Assembly: GCF_900105475.1 (NCBI RefSeq)
Contig: NZ_LT629777.1
Location: 1,240,001 to 1,304,000 of the forward strand
DNA from: Pseudomonas asplenii
Lineage (GTDB): Bacteria > Pseudomonadota > Gammaproteobacteria > Pseudomonadales > Pseudomonadaceae
Length of the DNA stretch: 64,000 nucleotides
Direction: 5' to 3'
Shown: piece after piece, positions 34,031-42,632 of the stretch
Numbering within the stretch: the first letter of the stretch is position 1
Layout of the letters: every line of letters begins with the position of its first letter
Notes under the pieces: model-generated
The model's input: only the letters and a program-made list of their open reading frames with translations
Told to the model about the DNA's origin: nothing
Database searches by the model: none
Made by a program: the position numbers and the translations under genes

Positions 34031-34999
34031 ATGACTTTATTGAAAAAAACAGCAACGGCGACCTTGGCGCTAGCCATCACTCTGAGTCTGGGCATTCAAG
34101 TCCTGCAACCCGTACAGGCAGCAGAGAACCCGATATTCGAGGCATCCCGCCTGCCCGTGTCAGATGTGCCGTTGGGAGCCTTCCCCTACATCGCGCTTCC
34201 AGACGGCTATGTCATCGCAACGACGCCCGATGTCTCCGACTTCGATCAGGTCCCTTTCTGGACCGGCGATCATCTTGAGGTAGTGGAAGGCAAGGTCTGG
34301 TCGACACATATCGACGCCGTGCAGGGCAAGGCATTCTCCGACCTGGAATTACAGCGCAACCTTGAAGCAGTGGTGTCCTCCTTGGGTGGCAATAAAATCT
34401 TCGACGGCAAGATTCCGGAAGATGCAGGCCAGAAAATCAAAGAATGGCCTCGGGACTTCGCGCTCAAATACAACAGTGGCTTGGGCGACATATGGAACAA
34501 CGCCGCGCAAGTGTTTGTTATCCATCGCGCAGACCGCGAAATCTGGATTCATCTGTGCACTTACCCTTTTGGCGGCGGCCTACTGATTGCCGAAACCAAA
34601 CCGCTCCAAATAACGGCCAGCCTGTTACCGGCCAGTGAGCTGAAAACACAGCTGGATAAAACCGGCAAGGTGGCATTGCATGTCAATTTTGCTACTGACC
34701 AGACCCGCATACTTCCTGATTCGCAGCCACAGATCGAGCAAGTGGTGATGCTACTCAAGCAAAATACATCGTTGAGACTGGCCATTAATGGCTACACCGA
34801 TAACACCGGTGATCCCGCCCACAACAAGACACTCTCTTACGGTCGCGCCAAGGCCGTCGCCGATACCCTCACCGCCAAGGGCGTCGATGCGGCAAGGCTA
34901 TCTGCTGCCGGCTTTGGCGATGCTGAACCGGTGGCCGACAACGCCACCGAGGCAGGTAAAGCGAAAAACCGCAGGGTCGAGCTGGTCAGACAGGACTAA
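34031..34999 (+). CDS. OmpA-family C-terminal domain protein with novel N-terminal half
   Basis: A 322-aa exported protein with a signal peptide ending PVQA. The C-terminal part (about 215-320) is an OmpA-like peptidoglycan-binding domain: HVNFATDQTRILPDSQPQIEQV, LAINGYTDNTGDPAHNKTLS, LSYGRAKAVADTL and AGFGDAEPVADN. The N-terminal 180 residues (PLGAFPYIALPDGYV, WTGDHLEVVEGKVW, DFALKYNSGLGDIW) form a separate globular region similar to that found in some OmpA-fusion envelope proteins, with no recognised name. It probably tethers an outer-membrane or periplasmic function to the cell wall. Confidence 0.82.
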   Translation: MTLLKKTATATLALAITLSLGIQVLQPVQAAENPIFEASRLPVSDVPLGAFPYIALPDGYVIATTPDVSDFDQVPFWTGDHLEVVEGKVWSTHIDAVQGKAFSDLELQRNLEAVVSSLGGNKIFDGKIPEDAGQKIKEWPRDFALKYNSGLGDIWNNAAQVFVIHRADREIWIHLCTYPFGGGLLIAETKPLQITASLLPASELKTQLDKTGKVALHVNFATDQTRILPDSQPQIEQVVMLLKQNTSLRLAINGYTDNTGDPAHNKTLSYGRAKAVADTLTAKGVDAARLSAAGFGDAEPVADNATEAGKAKNRRVELVRQD

Positions 35000-35265
35000 G
35001 CCGGCGCTCCAACGCCGACCTGTAAGAATGAGCGCCCAAAGCAGCCGGCGGTCTCATTTACAGAATCACCTGCCGGAGCGACATGAAGCCGCAATGTCGC
35101 TGGAAAACGGTCAATCCACCGACTCGAGGTCTTTCACCTCCACCGAGAACCGCTTTCCCACAGGATCCACTTCACATATCTGACTGTTCACCCGTGCCAG
35201 CAATTTACTCCCGCTCGCGAAGATGAGAAAAGCTATCCAGCCTTTCCCATGGATACGGATCCCCC

Positions 35266-36774
35266 ATGTCTCGCCTGAAGCTGTTCATCAAATTGTTCGT
35301 CGCGCTGATCGCTGCCGCCGCGCTGTGGTACGTGTGGATCCTTCTCAGCGCCAAACTCGAATTGGGCGGCGGCAGCCCGGATCGGCAGACACTGGGCGCG
35401 GTGAAGGATATCCGCCAACGCGCGATGACCCAGTTCTGCACCGGCGTCGTCGTGACTCCGCAAGGCACCTGGCTGGTGGGTCGCGTGGAGACAGACGCCA
35501 AAGACCTGCAACCTTCCGCCAACGTGGTGGATCTGGATGCGGTGCTTTACGGCAAACCGCAAGAGAACAAGGACCAAGACCCGGAAGAGTCCGGCACCTT
35601 CTCAAGCTTCCTCTCTCCGCGCCAGAAGGAAACCACCTTCATCTCGCGGCTGAACGCCCAGGGCCAATTCGAATTGGTGGCCCATATCAGCGATCCCGCC
35701 TGCCTGGTCGCCAGCCCGGATGGCAACCGGGTCTTCCTGTTGAGCGGCCTTGATCGCCCCGAGACCGACACGCCAGCCGTCGATGACAAACCGCAGGTGC
35801 TGTTTGCCGGAACGCAGCGCGCGGTGTTTCGCACGGACGACCGGGGCAAGCACTGGAGCTGGCTGCCCAAGGGCTTTTTCTCCGAGGCCGATCATGTCGC
35901 CTGGAACCTGAAGCCGTACTTCCATGGCGAGAATGATGTCTGGGCCTGGAGCTCTCCGAGCGCCAGTTCCAGTGAAGACGAAGCTCCCCCCGAAGCGATC
36001 TCTACCGGGGTGTTCTATTCGGCCGATGGCGGCGCGACCAACAGCGAAATATTCGCTTCCGAGTCGCTGCTGGTATCGCTGGCATATGCCCAGGGCAAAC
36101 GACCGGACATCACCCAATGGCATTCAGACTCCAGCGACAATGGGGAGGTCCGCACCCACGTCACGCAACTGGACGCACAGCACGCATTTATCTGGGTGTC
36201 GCAACGTTTCTGGGGAAGTGATCCGAGCGTTGACGGTCACAACCTGGCGGCCAGCGTGACAACCCGCGCGCAGCTCAAGCGGGACGCAGGCCGGTGGCAG
36301 GTGGAGTCCGTGCAACGTGATGACGGACTGTTCATCGATGCCCTGTTGGATAACGGCAGCGGACGCATCATGGGCCTGATCGACCAGGGCGACCAGGGGC
36401 AGGACAGGGTTGGCGAACTGGACAGCGCCAAGCTGAGCTGGCACGTCGTCGGCGAACTGCCCAGTGTGTTCGGCCAGTTGGGCTCTGATACTCAATTGCG
36501 CGAGGAGCATTTCTGGATGGGCCAGAACAGCCTGCTGATCAATACCTCCAGCAAACATTATCCGCCACGCTGGCTGTACTGGTGGTCGAAAGCGACCATT
36601 TCCGCAGACGGCGTGTTCTACTCAACGGACTGGGGACGTTCCTGGCAACAACTGGCGGTTGACGGTTACCTGGGCATCCTCGGTTTTCAGCCGGCACAGG
36701 ACCGGGTGTTCTGGGCCAAGGGCAATTGGTACAACAGCAATGACCTGGGGATTTACTCGTATGGTTTGCACTGA
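35266..36774 (+). CDS. Membrane-anchored BNR/Asp-box repeat protein (sialidase-like propeller)
   Basis: A 502-aa protein with one N-terminal membrane helix (residues 8-27, IKLFVALIAAAALWYVWILL) and a large periplasmic part. At least three Asp-box-like repeats are visible: FRTDDRGKHWSWL, FYSADGGATNSEI and FYSTDWGRSWQQL, the pattern of sialidase/BNR beta-propellers. The catalytic residues of sialidases (Arg triad) are not evident, so a binding or scaffold role is more likely than glycosidase activity. It is the last gene of the envelope-related group and converges with the multicopper oxidase. Confidence 0.75.
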   Translation: MSRLKLFIKLFVALIAAAALWYVWILLSAKLELGGGSPDRQTLGAVKDIRQRAMTQFCTGVVVTPQGTWLVGRVETDAKDLQPSANVVDLDAVLYGKPQENKDQDPEESGTFSSFLSPRQKETTFISRLNAQGQFELVAHISDPACLVASPDGNRVFLLSGLDRPETDTPAVDDKPQVLFAGTQRAVFRTDDRGKHWSWLPKGFFSEADHVAWNLKPYFHGENDVWAWSSPSASSSEDEAPPEAISTGVFYSADGGATNSEIFASESLLVSLAYAQGKRPDITQWHSDSSDNGEVRTHVTQLDAQHAFIWVSQRFWGSDPSVDGHNLAASVTTRAQLKRDAGRWQVESVQRDDGLFIDALLDNGSGRIMGLIDQGDQGQDRVGELDSAKLSWHVVGELPSVFGQLGSDTQLREEHFWMGQNSLLINTSSKHYPPRWLYWWSKATISADGVFYSTDWGRSWQQLAVDGYLGILGFQPAQDRVFWAKGNWYNSNDLGIYSYGLH

Positions 36775-36806
36775 CAGAGGCCCGCTATCCGGCGAACCTC
36801 TGTCAG
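36771..36806. terminator. Hairpin between convergent genes
   Basis: CTGACAGAGG (36771-36780, including the stop codon) and CCTCTGTCAG (36797-36806) pair perfectly over 10 bp with a 16-nt loop. It has no T-tract. It is symmetrical in position between two convergent genes and may end transcription from both sides. Confidence 0.45.
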
Positions 36807-36813
36807 CGCGACC

Positions 36814-38892
36814 TCAGTGATGCGCGCCCTGCACCACACCGCCGTTACCATCCGGCAGTTCGATCTTCACGCTCTGCATCATGCCCTGGTCCTCGTGATC
36901 GAGGATGTGGCAGTGCAGCACGAACTCGCCGATGTAGCGCTCGTAGCGGGTGCGCACGTACAACGTATAGACCCCTTCTCCCTTGGGGAACACATCGGGG
37001 CTGGAGCGGCTTTTCACGAACAGCGTGTCTTTCCACACACCTTTCAGGCCCGCGTATTCATTGTCGTCCTTGTCGGTTTGATCCACGGCTCCGGGCAAAC
37101 TCAGGTCAGTGCCATCTGGGCCAATGATCCGGTCGATCTGGAATGGGTTCACGTGGATATGGAACGGATGGCTGGCCAAGGCCGATTGCAGCTTCCACTG
37201 CTCCGCGGTGCCTAACTGGAGATGACGGTTGACCACACCCGGCTTGAACGGCTCGGCGTCCCCCAGGGTGTTGCCCACGGCAAACCTGGTGTTGTCCGGA
37301 TCGGAGGTATCGATCAGGAACACCAACGTCTGGCCGTCCCCCTTGAGCTCACTGTCGGCGATGTCCGCATGGGGGATGAACTTGTCCAGGTGCAGGCCCT
37401 TCTTCAGGTCGGCGACCACCGTGTCACGCACCTCAGGCAGCATCTGCCGTTCGGCCGCCGCGACCAGCACCTTGGTCAGATGCGCGGTGATGTCCGGGAC
37501 CTTCTCGCCTGGGCCAACGTCGACAAAACCCAGCACTTGCCGACCGCTCGGAGCCTGGTCGACGTTACCCGCCTTGCTCGCCGCCTCGTCGATCACGCAA
37601 TAGCGTCCAGACTCGGGGAAGGTCAGCAGCAGGTCGTTGCGATAGCCCGGCTGCAGGGTCACCAGGTTGTGCGTCTGTGCCTGCTTCATGGTCAGACCAT
37701 CGGAGGCGATGACGTGGTACTCGACCGGTTTTCCGGTGCATTGCTGATTGATGAACTGCTCGGCCTTATCGGCAGCGACTCCCAGGTTGCTGGTGGCCTT
37801 GGCACTGTCTTCCATGCGTCGGAACTGCAGCTTGATGGTGTCGCGGATGCCCGCATGGACCAACCGCCAACGCTCGACCTGCCCCGGCTTGGCACCATCG
37901 AAGATCGGCTGCACCAGGCCGTTGACGCTGGTGTAGCGCCCGGAGGGGCCCCAAGTACCGAACCCCATCTGATCGAACGACTCGACAACCCCGACTTCGC
38001 CCTTGTTGCAGGTCCAGTCGATGAGCATCACGACGTTACCTTTCTTGTCCTTGACGACGTTGCCGTCCTTGTCCTTCTTCTCCTTGTAACGGAAATTGCC
38101 ATCCGCCCCCTTGCACGCATAGGGAATCTGCTGGAACACCAGCAGCCGCTCGGGAAACGCCTTGCCCTGGGCGTCCTTGAGCAAGGTGTCGATATCACCG
38201 TTGACGTCTTTGCCGGGCAGGCGATCGCCATGGATGATCAGCGCACCGGCCATGCCGCTGGCGACCTGGAGTGCGGTGGAGCCGTGGCGGTGTGGGTGGT
38301 ACCAGAAGGTACCCGCCGGGTGGTCGGCAGGAATGTTGTATTCGTACTGGAACTTGACCCCGGGATTGATCGACAGCAGCACGTTGTCGCTGTTGCCCGA
38401 CGGGCTCACCCACAGCCCATGGGAATGCAGGTTGGTGCCGTTGAAGCAGTGCGGCTGGTCGGGGTTCGCCGGCGGCTGGGTACAGCTCGGGTCCGGCTTC
38501 AACTGGTTGTCGAGGGTGATGCGCACCGTGTCGCCAGGCGTGACGTCGATGGTCGGCGCAATGAACGGCGCCGCCGGGTCGACATCCGGGCCGGTGTAGC
38601 TGCGCAGCGACACCGGGACATTCTCGCCGGTCGCCGGGTTGAAGATATGGTTATCGGTGTACTTGATCACCAGGTCCAGGCGCCGCTCGCGGCCGGCGTG
38701 ACCCAGGGTTGTTTCGACAGCCGGGGAACTCTTGAGCAGCAAGGTGCCCGTCTTCGGCTTGGGCGCTTCCAATTGCAGCGCCGGCGGGTTGTTGAACAGC
38801 CGGGAAGGCTCCACCGCCAGCGCCTGGCTCGCCACTGCGAGGGCGATCAGGCCCAGCGCGCAGCGCACCTTGTCGTTGTGCAATCCTGTCAT
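36814..38892 (-). CDS. Exported multicopper oxidase
   Basis: A 692-aa protein with a signal peptide ending QALA. All four copper-binding motifs are present in order: HSHGLWV and WYHPHRHGS in the first cupredoxin half, then HPFHIHVNPF and the type 1/type 3 motif HCHILDHEDQGMM near the C-terminus. It is larger than laccase-type CueO because of extra inserts, one of them Lys/Asp-rich (KEKKDKDGNVVKDKKGN). GGAG lies 12 nt before ATG 38892. Members oxidise Cu(I), Mn(II) or phenolics; the substrate here is not clear. No copper-resistance genes are adjacent. Confidence 0.9.
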   Translation of the reverse strand: MTGLHNDKVRCALGLIALAVASQALAVEPSRLFNNPPALQLEAPKPKTGTLLLKSSPAVETTLGHAGRERRLDLVIKYTDNHIFNPATGENVPVSLRSYTGPDVDPAAPFIAPTIDVTPGDTVRITLDNQLKPDPSCTQPPANPDQPHCFNGTNLHSHGLWVSPSGNSDNVLLSINPGVKFQYEYNIPADHPAGTFWYHPHRHGSTALQVASGMAGALIIHGDRLPGKDVNGDIDTLLKDAQGKAFPERLLVFQQIPYACKGADGNFRYKEKKDKDGNVVKDKKGNVVMLIDWTCNKGEVGVVESFDQMGFGTWGPSGRYTSVNGLVQPIFDGAKPGQVERWRLVHAGIRDTIKLQFRRMEDSAKATSNLGVAADKAEQFINQQCTGKPVEYHVIASDGLTMKQAQTHNLVTLQPGYRNDLLLTFPESGRYCVIDEAASKAGNVDQAPSGRQVLGFVDVGPGEKVPDITAHLTKVLVAAAERQMLPEVRDTVVADLKKGLHLDKFIPHADIADSELKGDGQTLVFLIDTSDPDNTRFAVGNTLGDAEPFKPGVVNRHLQLGTAEQWKLQSALASHPFHIHVNPFQIDRIIGPDGTDLSLPGAVDQTDKDDNEYAGLKGVWKDTLFVKSRSSPDVFPKGEGVYTLYVRTRYERYIGEFVLHCHILDHEDQGMMQSVKIELPDGNGGVVQGAHH

Positions 38893-39033
38893 GGCTACTG
38901 CTCCTGCAAATCAACCGGGAAGGTCAGGGGTTGGCACAGGAGTGATGAGGAAACGCAGACGTGCAAGGTCCGTTTTCGATAGCAGCAATCCGTGCTGGCA
39001 TAAAGCTAGCTCGTTATCGGCATAGCGCAATGT

Positions 39034-39969
39034 TTATTGGGCGTTGACAGTGTTTTGGCCGGCAAAGCCAGTGGCAATCGGCGCGGGAAAACCCGCAAAG
39101 GCCTGGCGCAATGCCTTGGCGTATTCGCGGCTGCCGAGAGTCATGCTGTTGATGTGGTTGCCGCCCTTGATCAGCAGCAGGTGCTTGGGCTGCGCGGCGG
39201 CTTCGTACAACGCCTTGCTGAAGCGCGATGGTACGTAGGGATCGTCGGTACCGTGGACGATCAGCACGGGGATGCCGATCTGGTTGATCTTGTCGATGGA
39301 GTCGAACTTTTCCGAGAGAATCCAGCGCACCGGCAAGGAAGTCGGAATCGCCGCCCGCGCCGCGTCGCCCAGGTCGGTAAAGGTCGACTCGATGATCAGC
39401 CCGGCCGCCTTGGCAGATTGTTTGTCCCCCGCCAGGCGCTCGGCCAGATCGACCGCTACCGCACCACCCAGCGAGTGACCGTAGATATAGCGTTTGCGCG
39501 CATCCGGCTGCAGTTGCACCAGGCGTTTCCAGGCATTGCCGGCGTCCTGGTAGACGCTGCGTTCGGACGGCAAGCCGCCGGGGCTGTCGCCAAAACCGCG
39601 ATAGTCGATGGCCAGCACCGAGAAGCCCAGCTCGCGCAATTGGGTGATCCGTCCGACCTGGGCCGTCAGGTTCCAGCGGGTACCGTGCAGGTAGAGAATG
39701 GTCGGCGCATCGGCGCGGCTCGACGGCCACCACCAGGCATGCAGGTAATCGCGGCCCGCCAGACCATCGCTGAGCGGAATCTGCATTTCCCGCACACCAC
39801 TCGGCAGGCCGTTGAACCAGCCAGCGGTACCCGGCTGGATATTGAACAACAGCTCGCGCTCCTTGTAGGCCAACCGCGAACAGCCATAGGGCAGGCCAAC
39901 GGCGAGGAACAGCGCCAACAATCCCAGGGACAGCCAACGGCGACGGGCGATAAAGGTTCTGACGGTCAT
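39034..39969 (-). CDS. Alpha/beta hydrolase, membrane-anchored or exported
   Basis: A 311-aa protein with an N-terminal hydrophobic segment (WLSLGLLALFLAVGLPYG) followed by Cys30, so it may be a lipoprotein or a membrane-anchored enzyme facing the periplasm. The catalytic triad is visible: nucleophile Ser in YGHSLGGAVAVD, Asp in VHGTDDPYVPS and His in KGGNHINSM. The oxyanion-hole region is LYLHGTRWNLTAQ. The fold resembles BEM46/serine aminopeptidase S33 hydrolases. Substrate unknown. It follows a porin gene on the same strand but is separated from it by a strong terminator. Confidence 0.85.
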   Translation of the reverse strand: MTVRTFIARRRWLSLGLLALFLAVGLPYGCSRLAYKERELLFNIQPGTAGWFNGLPSGVREMQIPLSDGLAGRDYLHAWWWPSSRADAPTILYLHGTRWNLTAQVGRITQLRELGFSVLAIDYRGFGDSPGGLPSERSVYQDAGNAWKRLVQLQPDARKRYIYGHSLGGAVAVDLAERLAGDKQSAKAAGLIIESTFTDLGDAARAAIPTSLPVRWILSEKFDSIDKINQIGIPVLIVHGTDDPYVPSRFSKALYEAAAQPKHLLLIKGGNHINSMTLGSREYAKALRQAFAGFPAPIATGFAGQNTVNAQ

Positions 39970-40043
39970 GGCGCCCGGTTCTCGGTCTCAGGAAAGGCAT
40001 CGGCTCACAAGGCCCACAGATTACCCGCAACCGACACAAACAA

Positions 40044-40070
40044 AAACGCCCCGAACCAGTCGGGGCGTTT
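40044..40070 (-). terminator. Rho-independent terminator of the OprD-family porin gene
   Basis: AAACGCCCCGA and TCGGGGCGTTT form an 11-bp stem with a 5-nt loop. Read on the minus strand, a TTTTTG tail follows. It is about 40 nt after the porin stop. Confidence 0.88.
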
Positions 40071-40111
40071 GTTCAACCTGCTATCAGGTTGCTACAGCGT
40101 TGTCGCCACGA

Positions 40112-41398
40112 TCAGAACACGTTGATCGGGTAGTCGACGAACACACGCACTTCGTTGCCGCCCACGTTGTACTCGCTGGACTTCTGCGATACGCGCAGGA
40201 TCGAGCTGCGCACTTTCACGCTCAGGTCTTTGGCCGGGCCGCTCTGGACCACGTATTTGACCTGGTTGAAGATCTCGCGCTCGGTACCACCGGTGCTGGT
40301 GGAGGTGGTGATGTTGTCACCACGGACGTAAGCCACGTTGTAGCTCAGGCCAGGCACGCCGAAGGTGCTGAAGTCCAGGCCGTAGCCCAACTGCCAGGAA
40401 CGCTCATCCGAGGCGTTGAAGTCCGACCAGTAGGAGTTGGCCAGGTAGATGGAGTTGCCGCCATCACCCACGCGTCCCTGGCCACGCTGGTAGCCGCCGT
40501 ACGGGTAGCCCAGCAGGCTGTCGCCGGTGCTGCGCTGGTGTGCGATGGTGAAGGAGTGGGCACCCAGGGCGTAGGTGGCCGCCAGGCTCCAGATCTTGTT
40601 GTCGTCGCCGCCAGCGTTGTTTTTGGCCGCGTAGTCATTGTCCAGCTGGGTACGGTAGCCGTTGAAGTCCAGGGTCAGGGACTGATCCTGGGCAACCGGG
40701 AACACGTAGTTCAGGTTCACGTATTGCTTCTTCAGCACGTCTTCGACGTCGGAAGCGTACAGAGCGGCCTTGAAGTTGTCGGTGAACTGATAGCTGCCGC
40801 CCAGCACGTTGATGCTTTTCAGGCCACCGCTGTCACGACCTTCGTCGCTCTTGCGCGACTCTTCATTGAAATGACCGGCATTCAGCTCCAGGCCCTTGAT
40901 CTCCTTCGAGGTGATCAGGGTGCCGGTGTAGCTTTCCGGCAGCAGGCGGCCGTTGTCATAGCTCAGCACCGGCAGGGCTGGCATCTGGTCGCCGTAGGTC
41001 AGCACGGTGTTGGACAGACGGAACTTCACTGCGGCACCGCCCTTGGCAATGTCACGCTCAGGCGAGCCATTGTTGTCCTTGGCGAAGAAGTCGATGCCTT
41101 GTGCACCGGTCGTGCCTTTGCCGCCGTCCAGGCGCAGGGCGTACAGGCCGAAAGCGTCAACGCCGACACCGACGGTGCCTTGGGTGAAGCCGGACTTGAA
41201 GGTACCGATAACCGACTGGCCCCACTCGATCTTGTCGTGGTTGCCGTCTTTGAAATCACGGTTGATGTAGGCGTTACGCAGCAGCACGTTCAAGTGGCTG
41301 TCTTCGACGAAACCCTTGGCGTCCGATTGATCACTTGCCATGACCTGGGTGGCGCTGAGAATCCCCAGTGCAAGCAGACCGATCCGTTTGTTCAACAT
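40112..41398 (-). CDS. OprD-family outer-membrane porin
   Basis: A 428-aa protein with a signal peptide ending VMA. The mature N-terminus FVEDSHLNVLLRNAYINRDF is the OprD-family signature, and the C-terminal strand ends in Phe (VRVFVDYPINVF), as required for BAM-mediated assembly. Alternating strands and tight turns support an 18-strand barrel. Family members take up basic amino acids, peptides or aromatic acids; the exact paralogue (OprE, OpdP, OprQ etc.) is not decided here. It is a single gene with a terminator on each side. Confidence 0.92.
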   Translation of the reverse strand: MLNKRIGLLALGILSATQVMASDQSDAKGFVEDSHLNVLLRNAYINRDFKDGNHDKIEWGQSVIGTFKSGFTQGTVGVGVDAFGLYALRLDGGKGTTGAQGIDFFAKDNNGSPERDIAKGGAAVKFRLSNTVLTYGDQMPALPVLSYDNGRLLPESYTGTLITSKEIKGLELNAGHFNEESRKSDEGRDSGGLKSINVLGGSYQFTDNFKAALYASDVEDVLKKQYVNLNYVFPVAQDQSLTLDFNGYRTQLDNDYAAKNNAGGDDNKIWSLAATYALGAHSFTIAHQRSTGDSLLGYPYGGYQRGQGRVGDGGNSIYLANSYWSDFNASDERSWQLGYGLDFSTFGVPGLSYNVAYVRGDNITTSTSTGGTEREIFNQVKYVVQSGPAKDLSVKVRSSILRVSQKSSEYNVGGNEVRVFVDYPINVF

Positions 41399-41481
41399 GT
41401 TGTTTTCCTTATTGCTGGATGAAACGCCCTACAGCCCCCGAGCTGAACCTGTGTGTGTTGGTACTTTCACGCAGAAAAAAG

Positions 41482-41512
41482 AAGGCCCGCCTGCAGGTGA
41501 ATGCAGCGGGCC
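41482..41512. terminator. Bidirectional terminator, DsbA-family gene / porin upstream region
   Basis: AGGCCCGC-C-TGCA and TGCAGCGGGCCT pair with one bulged base. On the minus strand TTCTTTTTTCT follows, ending the DsbA-family gene message; on the plus strand CTTATTATTTT follows. Confidence 0.75.
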
Positions 41513-41687
41513 TCTTATTATTTTGGGTATATGGCTTTTAGCCACAGGCGTGGCGCGAATCCTATCCGCGACACGACTAAAGTGTCAATTTCGTGAATCA
41601 TCGGCAATTAGACAAGATTTTTTGGTCAACCTCGCAAAAGGACATATCAGCCAACGTCACGATCGTTTGCACTCCCCCCTCAGCGAC

Positions 41688-42380
41688 TCAGTCGGCGCAA
41701 CCCGCAAGTCCACAAGCCGGGCCCGAAGGTGCTCCTGCTGCGGGCACGGTCGACTCACGCAGCCACTGCGCGAACGCATCGGGCTTGCCCAGATAGGGAC
41801 CGATGTCGATCAGGCTGAAGCGCCCCTCGCGCTCCAGCACCAGGGTCGGAAACCCCTGCCCACCGACACGGGACAACAATGCCCGGCTGCGCTTGAAGTG
41901 CTCGTCCGCCACCGCGCCAGTGTGGCGCGCGAAAGCCGCTTCGAAGGCCTGCGGCTCGAAACCCAGCTCGGTTGCCAAGGCCAGCAACACGTCGGCATCG
42001 GCGATGCGTCGCCCCTCAAGGTAATGCGCGGTCTGCAACCTGCCGAGCAACTCCAGCCCGCGTCCGGCCAGTTCTTCGGCCGCCAGCACAGCGCTCGTCG
42101 GCGGTGCGGAATCGAATACCGCCGTGCTGTCGCGCAACAACCCCTCGAAATACGCCTGGCCGAACGGCTGGCCGGTGTACTCGGCAATACGCCGGTCATG
42201 GGGCATGACGTAGTCCCGCAGGTTCGGGCTGACGAACTGCCGGTTGTTCCCAGCCATCATGCCGCCCCCGTGCAGGCTCACCGGCAATACCTGGCTGGCG
42301 GCCTGCACCAGTGGCTTGGCGCCATAGCACCAGCCGCACAGGGGATCGTAGATGTAATGAAGGGTGGCGGGAGCGGTCAT
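41688..42380 (-). CDS. DsbA-family thioredoxin-fold oxidoreductase
   Basis: A 230-aa protein without a signal peptide, so probably cytosolic. The redox motif is YDPLCGWCYGAKP (Cys-Gly-Trp-Cys), followed by the helical insertion of DsbA proteins and the cis-Pro strand GGQGFPTLVLERE. It belongs with the FrnE-like DsbA group. It ends with a Cys-containing tail (PACGLAGCAD). ATG 42380 is chosen because GGAG lies upstream. It is divergent from the TonB-dependent receptor gene, whose promoter region carries a Fur-box-like site. Confidence 0.85.
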   Translation of the reverse strand: MTAPATLHYIYDPLCGWCYGAKPLVQAASQVLPVSLHGGGMMAGNNRQFVSPNLRDYVMPHDRRIAEYTGQPFGQAYFEGLLRDSTAVFDSAPPTSAVLAAEELAGRGLELLGRLQTAHYLEGRRIADADVLLALATELGFEPQAFEAAFARHTGAVADEHFKRSRALLSRVGGQGFPTLVLEREGRFSLIDIGPYLGKPDAFAQWLRESTVPAAGAPSGPACGLAGCAD

Positions 42381-42552
42381 GGCGGTCTCCAGAAAAGTCG
42401 TCAACAGGCTATGTCCACAGGTTAGCGCGGGAAAACTGTTCGAAAAATGCCGATATGACGGCGGGTTTGTTGTGTAAATCGGTCATATCACGACGCCTGT
42501 AACAGCAATGACATATTTTGATACATACCAGTGAAGCGCGTTGTTGGTAACT

Positions 42553-42571
42553 ATTATCAATCATTAATAAT
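42553..42571 (+). promoter_or_regulatory. Fur-box-like site upstream of the siderophore receptor
   Basis: ATTATCAATCATTAATAAT lies 61 nt before the receptor start. It is AT-rich, built of NATWAT-type units, and close to the GATAATGATAATCATTATC consensus. Iron repression of a siderophore receptor is the expected logic; binding is inferred. Confidence 0.6.
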
Positions 42572-42632
42572 ACTCGATAACATTCGCGCGTTTTTCCCAA
42601 CCCTCATACCCCCTCACGGATACATCCCCGTC

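Noticed and set aside
37222..38982. 586-aa plus-strand open frame opposite the multicopper oxidase
   Set aside because: Antisense shadow of a gene with all copper motifs intact.
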